Positions 28,009 through 36,424 of a stretch of DNA of 64,000 nucleotides are shown piece by piece; position 1 is the first letter of the stretch, and each line of letters begins with the position of its first letter. The position numbers and the translations under genes were made by a program. The notes below the pieces were generated by a model. It was not told where the DNA came from, did not search any database, and saw nothing but the letters and a program-made list of their open reading frames with translations. The stretch is taken from the NCBI RefSeq assembly GCF_022761115.1, contig NZ_JAKWJS010000004.1, forward strand, positions 1 to 64,000. The letters run 5' to 3'. The stretch comes from Dyella sp. RRB7. GTDB lineage: Bacteria; Pseudomonadota; Gammaproteobacteria; Xanthomonadales; Rhodanobacteraceae.

Positions 28009-28416
28009 TCAGTGAAGGCGGCTGTCCCGGGGAAGCCGGGGCCGCAACGGTACGACGTTATCCCCGCCGGTGGGCGGGGTGTGGTCGGCCAACATGCCGG
28101 GCAGGTGACTCTGGATGGTAGGGAGACTGAGCCCGGTCATGGTGCGCCCAACCATCCATAGCCGGCCCGGCTCGCGGTCGTCGCCGTCGATGCTCACTTC
28201 GAACGTATAGCAGCGCTCAAGCAGCAGGCCGCTACGGGCGCGATGCAACCGCACGCCACGCAGTCCCACGCTCTCATCGAGCAGTTGCAGCCCGTGTTGC
28301 TTGCATTGCAGGCGCGCCTCGTGGGTCGCCTGCTCGCGGGCGCGGCTGAGCTTCAGCCAGAGTCCCACGACGGACAGCAGCGCCAACAGCAGGATCAGGT
28401 CCGAGAGTTCGCTCAT
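28009..28416 (-). CDS. DUF3301 family protein
   Basis: A 135-residue protein with one N-terminal membrane helix (DLILLLALLSVVGLWLKL), then a cytoplasmic domain containing the family's CKQHGLQLLDESVGLRGVRL stretch and FEVSIDGDDREPGRLWMVG. Function is unknown. It converges on sspB with 6 bp between stop codons and no separate terminator visible. Confidence 0.85.
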   Translation of the reverse strand: MSELSDLILLLALLSVVGLWLKLSRAREQATHEARLQCKQHGLQLLDESVGLRGVRLHRARSGLLLERCYTFEVSIDGDDREPGRLWMVGRTMTGLSLPTIQSHLPGMLADHTPPTGGDNVVPLRPRLPRDSRLH

Positions 28417-28495
28417 GGCGCCAGAGTGTAGGCGTGGCCGACAGGTTGCAAGGCTTGGGCTGGAAGGGGGGGGCGCATCCTGTGCGCCACCGCCG

Positions 28496-29350
28496 CTAAT
28501 CGAGCTGCAGGCGCAGGGAAAGGTCCACTGCCCGGACGTGCTTGGTCAGTGCACCCACCGAGATGAAATCCACGCCGGTGCGGGCGTAGTCGCCGATGGT
28601 CGACAGGTCCACGTTGCCGGAAATCTCCAGCTCGGCACGGCCCTTGGCGATGGCGACGGCTTCGCGGATCAGCGGCAGGGTGAAGTTGTCCAGCATGATG
28701 CGGTCGGCGCCGGCGGCCAATGCCTGCTGCAGTTCGTCGAGGTTCTCCACCTCGATCTCCAGCAGCAGCGACGGATGCAGGCGACGTGCCGCCTCGGCCG
28801 CAGGGCCGATGCCGCCAGCGGCGATGATGTGGTTTTCCTTCACCAGGATGGCGTCGTACAGGCCGACCCGGTGATTGTGGCCACCGCCGCATCGCACGGC
28901 GTACTTCTGGGCCAGTCGCAGGCCGGGTACGGTCTTGCGCGTATCGAGCACGCGCACGCCGGTGCCGGCGACGGCCGCTACATAAGCCGCGGTGGCGGTG
29001 GCGGTGCCCGACAGCAGTTGCAGGAAGTTGAGCGCGGAACGTTCGGCACTCACCATCGCCCGCGCATTGCCCTGGATACGGCAGATCACGCTGCCGGCGC
29101 GCGCCCGCTCGCCGTCATGCAAGGTCCACTCGATCCGCACGTCGGGGTCGAGCTGGCGGAAGCAGGCGTTGAACCAGTCGATGCCGGCCATCACCGCGTC
29201 TTCGCGGCAGGTCAGCGTGGCGGTGGCGCGGGCATCGGCGGGAAGCAGGTCGGCGGTGGCGTCACCGCTGCCGATATCTTCGGCAAACGTGCGCTCGACG
29301 TCCGCCCGGATGAGGTCGGACGAGGGCGGGGCAAGAGGATGTGAGGTCAT
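28496..29350 (-). CDS. nadC: Nicotinate-nucleotide pyrophosphorylase (carboxylating)
   Basis: A 284-residue quinolinate phosphoribosyltransferase. Recognisable are LNFLQLLSGTAT, the RKTVPGLR substrate-binding loop, GGGHNHRVGLYD, KENH, EIEVEN and ISVGALTKH. It converts quinolinate and PRPP to nicotinate mononucleotide in de novo NAD synthesis. The ATG overlaps the stop of the DUF1631 gene (ATGA), so translation is coupled; the longer frame belongs to the antisense of that gene. Confidence 0.96.
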   Translation of the reverse strand: MTSHPLAPPSSDLIRADVERTFAEDIGSGDATADLLPADARATATLTCREDAVMAGIDWFNACFRQLDPDVRIEWTLHDGERARAGSVICRIQGNARAMVSAERSALNFLQLLSGTATATAAYVAAVAGTGVRVLDTRKTVPGLRLAQKYAVRCGGGHNHRVGLYDAILVKENHIIAAGGIGPAAEAARRLHPSLLLEIEVENLDELQQALAAGADRIMLDNFTLPLIREAVAIAKGRAELEISGNVDLSTIGDYARTGVDFISVGALTKHVRAVDLSLRLQLD

Positions 29351-31644
29351 TCGTTCGCGGGGCTGTTGGCCGGGGCGGGTTGGCTGAGACGACCGACGAT
29401 GGCGTCCAGCGCACGGTCGAAAAGGGCGGTGGATTCGAGCACGCGCGCCGTGCCGCTGGCGAGTGCGTTGGCCAATTCGTGCGGGGCGTAATCCGCCACC
29501 TTCAGGCCGCGGCGATTCACGAACAGGTAGCGGCCGCTCATGGGGCTGATCCACGACAGCTTGGCGCGCTCGATCGTCTCGGGGCCGGACATGAATTCCA
29601 GCCAGGTGCCGGGCTTGAGTTCGGCGACCAGCTGCATCTCCGGCGTGTCGATCGGCGGTTCGGGTTCGGGTTCCGACCTGGCCAGCTCCGCCTCGCTTTC
29701 GACGATCGGCTGGATGCTCTCGGGGATCGGCAGCGAGACGGATTCCTCCGCCGCTTGTACTTCGGCCTCGGGTACGGATTCGCCGAGCTGGTGGCGATAG
29801 TAGGTGTGCAACTGGGCCAGCAGGCGGTCGATGTCGCTTTCCTGGAAGGCGACATTGGCCAGGCCGCGGCGCAAGGCGCGCTCGATGCCGGGCAGCATCT
29901 GGCGCAGCGCGCGCCGCTCGTCGAGCGTGCGGGCCGGCTTGGTGCTGTCGATGAAATCGCTGGCGAAGCGCAGCGCATCGCGGAACTCCGGGGAGTCCTC
30001 GCCCTGGCGCAGGATGGTGAGCACCAGGTAGTTGGCCCATGCGCGCGAAAGAATGCCGTGGACCAGCGGCGGCAGGGTACGGCCGTCTATACGGCTGAGG
30101 ATTTCGCGGGCGGCGCGGCGACGCGCCTGTTCCAGCTTCTCGCGACCGCGGGTGGATTCGGCCACGCGCTGCTCGGCCAGTTCGGCACGACGGCGGCTGA
30201 TGTCCTGGAATTCCTGCAGTTCGACGCACAGGCGCTCGAAGATGGTCAGGTCGTCGTCGAAGTCCTGCAGCAGGCGATCGACGATGGATTTGATCTTGTC
30301 GTGCAGGCGATGGTCGCGATCGGACTCCGCCGACCAGCCCTTGGCCGCGTCGGCCAGGTTGTCCAGCAGGCGGCGCGCCGGATGCTGGCGATGCGCGAAC
30401 AGCTTGCGGTCGAGAATGGCGGCCTTGAGATACGGAATCTGCAGGCGCGCCAGCAGTACCTGCATGTCGGTGGGCAGGTTGCGGTCTTCGAGGATGAACT
30501 CGAACAACATGCCGACGAGGTCGATGGTGTCCTCGTCGATGGTCGACACCTGGCTGGGCCGTTCGCCGCGCAGCGAGCCGATCTGCGCCAACAGGTGCTC
30601 CTTGAGCTGCTGCACCTCACCGGCCAGTTCCAGGGCATTGCCTGCGTGCGATGGCAAGGGCTGGCTGATGGCGGCCTGGCTTTGCAGCACGCTCAGCGCG
30701 CCGATCAACTCGTTCGCGCTGGGCATCTGGATCGCCCCGGCGGGCACGCGCATGGCCGTTTCCGGCGCGGCGCGGCGAGCGCTGAACAGCGTGCGCAGGG
30801 TCTGCAGCAATTCGTTGGAAGCGGCGCTTTCATCTTCGGCGAGGAACGCACCGCCTTCGGCGCCTTCCGCGCCAGCGGCGACCGTGCCACCCGCCGTCGA
30901 GCCACTGGCGGTCCGCCCCGCGTTGCCTGCGCGTGCCACTTCGTGGCGCAGCTGCGGCAACACGCCGGCGCGGACCAGTTCGGCGTTGATCTCCTGGTAA
31001 AGCTCGTCCAGCAAGGCCAGCACGTAGCGGTCGAACAGCTTGTAGATGATGAGCTTGACGCGCATCTCGGCATTGAGCTCGCGCATGGCCTGGCGGAACG
31101 CCTGGGACAAGGCGGATGGCCCCACCGGGTTGCTGCCGTCGTCGATCTTGATGCCGCCGTAGATCACCGACAGGCGCTGGTTCACGGCGAACAGTTCGCG
31201 CGTCAGGCGCGTTTCGTTCTTGCCGATCATGCTGGTGATGGCCAGCGATTCTTCCAGCTCGTTGTCGGCCACCAGCGACAGCTCCACCGAGCCGATCGGC
31301 AGGGTGGGCGCGCTGGGGGTGCTGGATGCGTTGCGGAAGTTGGCGGCGAAGTCGCCGAGCTCGCGCGTCACCTGGGCCAGGAAGCTGCGCTCCACCATCG
31401 GGCGGCGCTTGCGCACCTCGCGCATGCCGTCGAAGTAATGCATCTGCGCCGCGTTGTTCTCGGCCTTTTCGGCCAGGTCGAACAGGGCGTCGTCGACATG
31501 CTCGAACATGCCGTTGATCAAGGTCTGCAGGCGGCGGCCCGCGATGTCCCGGACGGTGTTCAAGAGGGCGCCTCCGCGCTCGCTGGAAGGGTCCAGGCGC
31601 TGGCTCAGGCTGACGATGTTGGAAGGTTCACTGGCGTCTTTCAT
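29347..31644 (-). CDS. DUF1631 family protein
   Basis: A 765-residue, strongly acidic, largely helical cytoplasmic protein. The DUF1631 region spans nearly the whole chain, with blocks such as RFQPMVERSFLAQ-like, PFSPAALSQAFRQAM-like (GPSALSQAFRQAM) and LPPLVHGILSRAWANYL. A PilZ-like c-di-GMP segment may exist near the C-terminus (GTWLEFMSGP...SWISPMSGRYLFVNRRG), as in several DUF1631 proteins, but key RxxxR residues are not clear. Role unknown. It is translationally coupled to nadC downstream. A long antisense frame is an artefact of high GC. Confidence 0.8.
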   Translation of the reverse strand: MKDASEPSNIVSLSQRLDPSSERGGALLNTVRDIAGRRLQTLINGMFEHVDDALFDLAEKAENNAAQMHYFDGMREVRKRRPMVERSFLAQVTRELGDFAANFRNASSTPSAPTLPIGSVELSLVADNELEESLAITSMIGKNETRLTRELFAVNQRLSVIYGGIKIDDGSNPVGPSALSQAFRQAMRELNAEMRVKLIIYKLFDRYVLALLDELYQEINAELVRAGVLPQLRHEVARAGNAGRTASGSTAGGTVAAGAEGAEGGAFLAEDESAASNELLQTLRTLFSARRAAPETAMRVPAGAIQMPSANELIGALSVLQSQAAISQPLPSHAGNALELAGEVQQLKEHLLAQIGSLRGERPSQVSTIDEDTIDLVGMLFEFILEDRNLPTDMQVLLARLQIPYLKAAILDRKLFAHRQHPARRLLDNLADAAKGWSAESDRDHRLHDKIKSIVDRLLQDFDDDLTIFERLCVELQEFQDISRRRAELAEQRVAESTRGREKLEQARRRAAREILSRIDGRTLPPLVHGILSRAWANYLVLTILRQGEDSPEFRDALRFASDFIDSTKPARTLDERRALRQMLPGIERALRRGLANVAFQESDIDRLLAQLHTYYRHQLGESVPEAEVQAAEESVSLPIPESIQPIVESEAELARSEPEPEPPIDTPEMQLVAELKPGTWLEFMSGPETIERAKLSWISPMSGRYLFVNRRGLKVADYAPHELANALASGTARVLESTALFDRALDAIVGRLSQPAPANSPANE

Positions 31645-31792
31645 CGCCCCACCCCTGAAGTGATGCCGACGTGCGATCAGCCCGCTACGAGAATACGCCA
31701 GCCTACAATAAGCCAAATCCCGGCACGCTGTCATGCGCCGCATCGCGTTCTGTGCGATGCGTTCCGGTAGGCAGGGTTCTGCGCGGGGGCGC

Positions 31793-32065
31793 CTAGGCGG
31801 CCGCCGGGAAGTCCCGCAGCTGGAGGGTGCCGATGCCTTCCTCGGGCAGCATTACCGGGATGCCGTCCTCGACCCGGTAGATCACCTTGCGATCGGTGGT
31901 GATCAACCCTTCGGCCAGCGCCTCGCCGATGGCGACGCCGGCCACGGTCTGGACCTGACCGGCGCCGATGGCGCTGTTCAGGGCTTCCAGTTCGTTGCGG
32001 GTGAGGGGGCGGACCGGGACCTTGCTGACGGGGCAGCACAGGATGTCGAGCAGGCGTTTATCCAT
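31793..32065 (-). CDS. Trm112-like / UPF0434 protein
   Basis: A 90-residue protein starting [17 protein letters not shown], the Trm112/YcaR zinc-ribbon-like fold, with [20 protein letters not shown]. It is longer than the 60-residue E. coli YcaR because of a central insertion. One cysteine pair is present (CCP) but the second pair is missing, as is common in bacterial members. Bacterial relatives may act as small partners of methyltransferases. It is divergent from purE. Confidence 0.85.
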   Translation of the reverse strand: MDKRLLDILCCPVSKVPVRPLTRNELEALNSAIGAGQVQTVAGVAIGEALAEGLITTDRKVIYRVEDGIPVMLPEEGIGTLQLRDFPAAA

Positions 32066-32100
32066 GGGGAGCGGGATCGTGCCGAAACGCGGAAAGTCCG

Positions 32101-32106
32101 TACAAT
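32101..32106 (+). promoter_or_regulatory. -10 box upstream of purE
   Basis: TACAAT, one mismatch from TATAAT; no good -35 hexamer is visible at 16-18 bp. The predicted start near 32113 supports the second ATG (32131) as the purE start. Confidence 0.45.
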
Positions 32107-32130
32107 AACCCCTTTTGGATGGCTTGGGTC

Positions 32131-32634
32131 ATGACTTCGACTTCCCTCCCGCTGCGCATTGGTGTGGTGATGGGCTCCCGTTCGGACTGGGAAACCATGG
32201 AGCACGCCGCCAACGTGCTGGCAGAGCTGGGCGTGGCCCATGAGGTGCGGGTGGTATCGGCGCATCGCACGCCGGACCTGCTTTTCCAGTACGCCGAGGA
32301 GGCGGTGGGGCGTGGCATCCAGGTGATCATCGCCGGTGCCGGTGGCGCGGCTCACCTGCCGGGCATGCTGGCGGCCAAGACGCGGCTGCCGGTGTTCGGC
32401 GTGCCGGTGCAGTCCAAGGCGCTCAACGGCATGGATTCGCTGCTGTCGATCGCGCAGATGCCGGCGGGTATTCCGGTCGGCACACTGGCCATTGGCCGCG
32501 CTGGCGCGGTGAACGCGGGGTTGCTGGCGGCCTCGGTGCTGGCCTTGCATGATCCCTCGCTGGCCAAGGCGCTGGACGCTTATCGCGCCCGCCAGACGCA
32601 GAGCGTGCTCGATCATCCGGATCCGCGCTCGTGA
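32131..32634 (+). CDS. purE: N5-carboxyaminoimidazole ribonucleotide mutase
   Basis: A 167-residue class I PurE with [28 protein letters not shown] and [17 protein letters not shown]. It converts N5-CAIR to CAIR in purine synthesis. An ATG at 32119 would add four residues but falls almost on the predicted transcription start. Its stop overlaps the GTG start of purK by 4 bp. Confidence 0.96.
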   Translation: MTSTSLPLRIGVVMGSRSDWETMEHAANVLAELGVAHEVRVVSAHRTPDLLFQYAEEAVGRGIQVIIAGAGGAAHLPGMLAAKTRLPVFGVPVQSKALNGMDSLLSIAQMPAGIPVGTLAIGRAGAVNAGLLAASVLALHDPSLAKALDAYRARQTQSVLDHPDPRS

Positions 32635-33791
32635 CCATTCGCCGTCAACCCGTATTGGGCATCCTCGGTGGCGGCCAGCTGGCCCGCATGCTGGCACTGG
32701 CGGCCGCGCCGCTGGGTGTGAAGAGCCTGGTGGTGGACAGCGCCGCCGACGCTTGCGCCGGTCAGGTGGCGCCGCTGGTGGTGGCCGACTGGGGCGATTA
32801 CGAGGCGCTGGAGCGTTTTGCCGCCCAGGCCGACGTGGTCACCTTCGATTTCGAGAACGTGCCGGCCGATACGGCGCACTGGCTGGCCCGCAAGGTGTCG
32901 GTGTTCCCGGCCCCGCGTGCGCTGGCCGTGGCGCAGGACCGCCTGGCCGAGAAGACCCTGTTCCGCGAGTGCGGCCTCAAGACGCCCGAGTTCAAGGCCA
33001 TCGATACCCGCGCCGACCTCGATCACGCGTTGTCGCTCATCGGTGCCCCGGCCATCCTCAAGACCCGGCGCCTGGGTTATGACGGCAAGGGCCAGTTCCG
33101 CATCAAGACCCTGGCCGATGCCGACGCCGCCTGGGCGGCGCTGGGTGGACAGGCTTCCGCGCATGGATTGATCCTGGAAGCCTTCGTGCCGTTCGATCGC
33201 GAGCTTTCGGTGATTGCCGTGCGTGGACGCGATGGCGATTTCCGCACCTGGCCGCTCACCCAGAACTGGCATACCGATGGCGTGCTCTCGCTGAGCCTGG
33301 CACCGGCACCCGATATTGCCGCGCTGCAGGCCCGCGCCACCGGCCTGGCCCGCACGCTGGCCGATGCGCTGGACTACGTGGGCGTGTTCGCGCTGGAGCT
33401 GTTCGTGAAGGACGGCGAGCTGCTCGGCAACGAGATGGCGCCGCGGGTGCACAACTCCGGTCACTGGACCATCGAGGGTGCGCTTACCAGTCAGTTCGAG
33501 AACCACGTGCGCGCCGTGCTCGGGCTGCCGCTGGGCGACACTTCGGCGCGTGGCCTGTCGGCCATGTTCAACTGGATCGGCGAACTGCCCGATGCGGCGC
33601 CGGTGCTCGAAGCGGTGGATGCGCATTGGCACGACTACGGCAAGCAGCCGCGCACGGGTCGCAAGGTGGGCCATGCCACGGTATGCGCGGCCAACGCGGA
33701 CCAACTGGTCGAACGGCTGGCTGGCATTGCACATGCGCTGGGACGTGACCAACAGGCCGAGCCTGCCGTGGGCCAGCTGTCGGACAAGTAA
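32631..33791 (+). CDS. purK: N5-carboxyaminoimidazole ribonucleotide synthase
   Basis: A 386-residue ATP-grasp enzyme with the N-terminal GGGQLARM motif, the [11 protein letters not shown] glycine-rich ATP loop and the C-terminal [13 protein letters not shown] signature. It uses ATP and bicarbonate to make N5-CAIR from AIR, feeding PurE. The start is a GTG overlapping the purE stop (GTGA). Confidence 0.96.
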   Translation: MTIRRQPVLGILGGGQLARMLALAAAPLGVKSLVVDSAADACAGQVAPLVVADWGDYEALERFAAQADVVTFDFENVPADTAHWLARKVSVFPAPRALAVAQDRLAEKTLFRECGLKTPEFKAIDTRADLDHALSLIGAPAILKTRRLGYDGKGQFRIKTLADADAAWAALGGQASAHGLILEAFVPFDRELSVIAVRGRDGDFRTWPLTQNWHTDGVLSLSLAPAPDIAALQARATGLARTLADALDYVGVFALELFVKDGELLGNEMAPRVHNSGHWTIEGALTSQFENHVRAVLGLPLGDTSARGLSAMFNWIGELPDAAPVLEAVDAHWHDYGKQPRTGRKVGHATVCAANADQLVERLAGIAHALGRDQQAEPAVGQLSDK

Positions 33792-33818
33792 GACCTGTCG
33801 ATGACCTATATCTATATA

Positions 33819-33844
33819 TAGGAGCGCACCTTGTGCGCGACCGC
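33819..33844 (+). repeat. GTAGGAGC-type REP hairpin
   Basis: TAGGAGCGCACC followed by TTGTGCGCGACCGC forms a short GCGCAC/GTGCGC stem with a flanking GAC. It resembles the interspersed REP elements of Pseudomonas and Xanthomonadales and is related to the pair at 50440-50510. Confidence 0.7.
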
Positions 33845-33852
33845 AGAAAGAA

Positions 33853-33877
33853 AAACGGGGCCATAAAGGCCCCGTTT
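33853..33877. terminator. Bidirectional terminator between purK and sodB
   Basis: Arms AAACGGGGCC and GGCCCCGTTT with loop ATAAA, A-rich on the left and CTTTT on the right, so it can end transcripts from both convergent genes. Confidence 0.88.
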
Positions 33878-33899
33878 CTTTTGGAATCGCTACCAGGCC

Positions 33900-34478
33900 T
33901 TAGGCCAGGTTCTTGGCCGCGAAGTCCCAGTTGACCAGGTTCCAGAACGCCTCGATGTACTTCGGACGGGCGTTGCGGTAGTCGATGTAATAGGCGTGTT
34001 CCCACACGTCGCAGGTCAGCAGCGGCTTGTCGCTGCCGGTGATCGGCGTGGCGGCGTTGGAGGTGTTGACGATGCCCAGCGAGCCGTCGGCGCGCTGCAC
34101 CAGCCAGGTCCAGCCCGAACCGAAGTTGCCCACGGCCGACTTGGTGAACTCTTCCTTGAACTTCTCCACCGAACCGAAGGCCTTGGTGAGGGCGTCGGCC
34201 AGCTTGCCGGTCGGCTCCTTGCCGCCGGTCGGGCTCAGCGAGTGCCAGTAGAAGGTATGGTTCCAGACCTGGGCGGCATTGTTGAACACGCCACCGGACG
34301 ACTTCTTGATGATGTCCTCCAGCGCGGCATTCTCGAACTCGGTGCCCTTGATCAGGTTGTTGAGGTTGGTCACATAGGCCTGGTGATGCTTGCCGTAGTG
34401 ATACTCCAGCGTCTCGGTGGAGATATGGGGCTCGAGCGCGTTCTTCTCGTAGGGCAGGGCGGGGAGTTCGATCGCCAT
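33900..34478 (-). CDS. sodB: Superoxide dismutase (Fe type)
   Basis: A 192-residue cytoplasmic SOD. Metal ligands are H27 (YHYGKHHQ), H74 (VWNHTFYW), and D157 and H161 ([10 protein letters not shown]). The residues [10 protein letters not shown] and GSGWTWLV match iron enzymes more than manganese ones, though metal cannot be settled by sequence alone. AGGAG precedes the ATG; upstream codons of the longer frame are not family sequence. Divergent from grxD. Confidence 0.95.
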   Translation of the reverse strand: MAIELPALPYEKNALEPHISTETLEYHYGKHHQAYVTNLNNLIKGTEFENAALEDIIKKSSGGVFNNAAQVWNHTFYWHSLSPTGGKEPTGKLADALTKAFGSVEKFKEEFTKSAVGNFGSGWTWLVQRADGSLGIVNTSNAATPITGSDKPLLTCDVWEHAYYIDYRNARPKYIEAFWNLVNWDFAAKNLA

Positions 34479-34593
34479 GATGGGCTCCTGGGCGTTGGCT
34501 GAGGATGGGGGTCGGATCGACGCGGCCGGTGGCGGCCGATGCACGACTGATACACTACCGGTCTACATGCATTGTAATGATGAACTACAGACT

Positions 34594-34917
34594 ATGGACG
34601 TTAACGAGCGAATCAAGGCCGTATTGGCCGATCACGCCATCGTGCTCTTCATGAAGGGCACGCCGCAGTTCCCCATGTGCGGGTTTTCCAGCCGCGCCGT
34701 GCAGGCGCTGAAGGATGCGGGCGCGGATTTCCACGCCGTCAACGTGCTGGCCGATCCGGAAGTGCGCGCTGCGCTGCCGCATTACGCCAACTGGCCGACC
34801 TTCCCGCAGTTGTTCATTCAAGGCGAGCTGATCGGTGGCTGCGACATCATCGAGGACCTTAAGGCCTCCGGTGAACTGGCGCGCATGGCGGCGGACGTGG
34901 CGGGGGCAAGCTCCTGA
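34594..34917 (+). CDS. grxD: Monothiol glutaredoxin Grx4 type
   Basis: A 107-residue CGFS glutaredoxin with KGTPQFPMCGFS (C29), WPTFPQLFIQGELIGGCDI and no second active-site cysteine. It carries and transfers 2Fe-2S clusters with BolA-type partners. The start MDVNERIKAVL fits family length; the ribosome site is weak. Its stop overlaps the start of the following SDR gene (TGATG). Confidence 0.95.
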   Translation: MDVNERIKAVLADHAIVLFMKGTPQFPMCGFSSRAVQALKDAGADFHAVNVLADPEVRAALPHYANWPTFPQLFIQGELIGGCDIIEDLKASGELARMAADVAGASS

Positions 34918-35687
34918 TGTCGTTGCCTTCTGCACGCTTGCCGCAGGGTTGGGTGCCCACGGCGGACTCGCTGGCCGGTCGCGTGGTGCTGGTGACCGGC
35001 GCCTATGGTGGCCTGGGCGCCGCCGTGGCCCGCGCCGCCTCGCGCGCGGGCGCCACGGTGGTCATCACCGGTCGGCGCAAGCGCCAGCTCGAACAACTGT
35101 ACGACGCGATGATCGGCGAAGGCCTGCCCGAGCCGATCATTCACCCGCTCGACATGGAAGTGGCCACCCCGCGTGACTACGAGGCGTTGGCCGAGGGGCT
35201 GGAGCGCGACTTCGGGCGACTCGACGGCATCGTCCATGCGGCGGCCAGCTTCAATGGGCTCACGCCGCTGTCCGTGCACAAGCCGGACGACTGGCTGCGG
35301 GCGTTGCACATCAATGTATCCGCGCCGTTCGCGCTCACCCAGGCGTGCATGCCGCTGCTGACCCAGGCGCAAGACAGTGCCGCCGTGTTCGTGCTGGATG
35401 ATCCCGCACTGATGCAGCGCGCGCATTGGGGTGGCTACGGCGTGTCGAAGGCCGCGCTGGAGCGCCTGGTCGAGATATTGCACCAGGAGACCGAGAAGAC
35501 ATCGTTGCGCGCGCATGCCTTGCTGCCGGCGCCGATGCGCACCACGCTGCGGCGCGCGGCCTATTTTGGCGAGGACACCACCATCCATCCGCTGCCGGAC
35601 GCCACGGCTGAAGCGGCGATCTATCTGCTGGGCGCGCAGGGGCAGACCGCGCGTGGCGCGGTGCTCGACTTGCGGGCGCCAGCATGA
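34917..35687 (+). CDS. Short-chain dehydrogenase/reductase (YciK-like)
   Basis: A 256-residue Rossmann-fold oxidoreductase with TGAYGGLG (NADP-type glycine motif), the HAAASFNG strand and the catalytic YGVSK. In place of the usual catalytic Ser the strand before reads FVLDDPA, so activity may be altered. Closest in layout to E. coli YciK. The substrate is unknown. It is coupled to grxD by a 1-bp overlap. Confidence 0.85.
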   Translation: MSLPSARLPQGWVPTADSLAGRVVLVTGAYGGLGAAVARAASRAGATVVITGRRKRQLEQLYDAMIGEGLPEPIIHPLDMEVATPRDYEALAEGLERDFGRLDGIVHAAASFNGLTPLSVHKPDDWLRALHINVSAPFALTQACMPLLTQAQDSAAVFVLDDPALMQRAHWGGYGVSKAALERLVEILHQETEKTSLRAHALLPAPMRTTLRRAAYFGEDTTIHPLPDATAEAAIYLLGAQGQTARGAVLDLRAPA

Positions 35688-35711
35688 TCGCGCGTAAGGG
35701 GAGGCATTGAG

Positions 35712-36323
35712 ATGGAAGCGCAGATGACCACGCTGTCGGCGGCGATCCTGTTGTTCCTGATCATGGACCCGCTGGGCAACATCCCGATCTTCCTCAGCCT
35801 GCTCAAGGATGTGGCGCCCAAGCGCCGCCGCCGGGTGATGGTGCGCGAGTTGCTGATTGCGCTGGGCGTGCTGCTCGGCTTTCTCATCGGCGGCCAGCAC
35901 ATCCTCAAGGTGCTGCAGCTCAAGCAGGAGTCGATCAGCATCGCTGGCGGCATCGTGCTGTTCCTTATCGGTATCCGCATGGTGTTTCCGCCGGCCGACG
36001 GCGGCGGCATTTTCGGCAAGCCCGGCGAGGGCGAGCCATTCATCGTGCCCATGGCGATTCCTGGCGTGGCCGGCCCCTCGGCGATGGCGGCCTTGCTGCT
36101 GCTCACCAATACCCAGCCGGGGCGCACCGCGGATTGGGCCATCGCCCTGCTGGGCGCCTGGCTGGCCACGGCGGTGATCCTGCTGTTTTCCACCTATCTG
36201 TTCCGCTGGCTGGGCGAGAGCGTGCTGACCGCGCTGGAGCGGGTGATGGGCATGCTGCTGATCGCGCTGTCGGTGCAGATGTTCCTCGGCGGCGTGGCGG
36301 CGTACCTGCATCTGGCCGTTTGA
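35712..36323 (+). CDS. MarC family integral membrane protein
   Basis: A 203-residue protein with six membrane helices and the MarC/UPF0056 landmarks FLIMDPLGNIPIFLSLL at the start and FIVPMAIPGVAGPSAMAALL in the middle. Despite the name, the E. coli relatives are not shown to give multiple antibiotic resistance and the function is open. It lies 24 bp behind the SDR gene, so it is probably co-transcribed. Confidence 0.9.
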   Translation: MEAQMTTLSAAILLFLIMDPLGNIPIFLSLLKDVAPKRRRRVMVRELLIALGVLLGFLIGGQHILKVLQLKQESISIAGGIVLFLIGIRMVFPPADGGGIFGKPGEGEPFIVPMAIPGVAGPSAMAALLLLTNTQPGRTADWAIALLGAWLATAVILLFSTYLFRWLGESVLTALERVMGMLLIALSVQMFLGGVAAYLHLAV

Positions 36324-36424
36324 AACGTAGGCCGAAGACGATGGCGTGATCTTTCGGTCCTCTCCGCATAACCTTGCTGTCATAATCCGCTACCAGCATT
36401 CGGGATAAATCCCAGGAGGCGGTC

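Noticed and set aside
29341-31770. 809-codon open frame antisense to the DUF1631 gene
   Set aside because: Composition (Gln/Gly/Ala/Val-rich, no domain) is what the reverse complement of a high-GC gene gives; the minus-strand frame has a family match and coupled neighbour.
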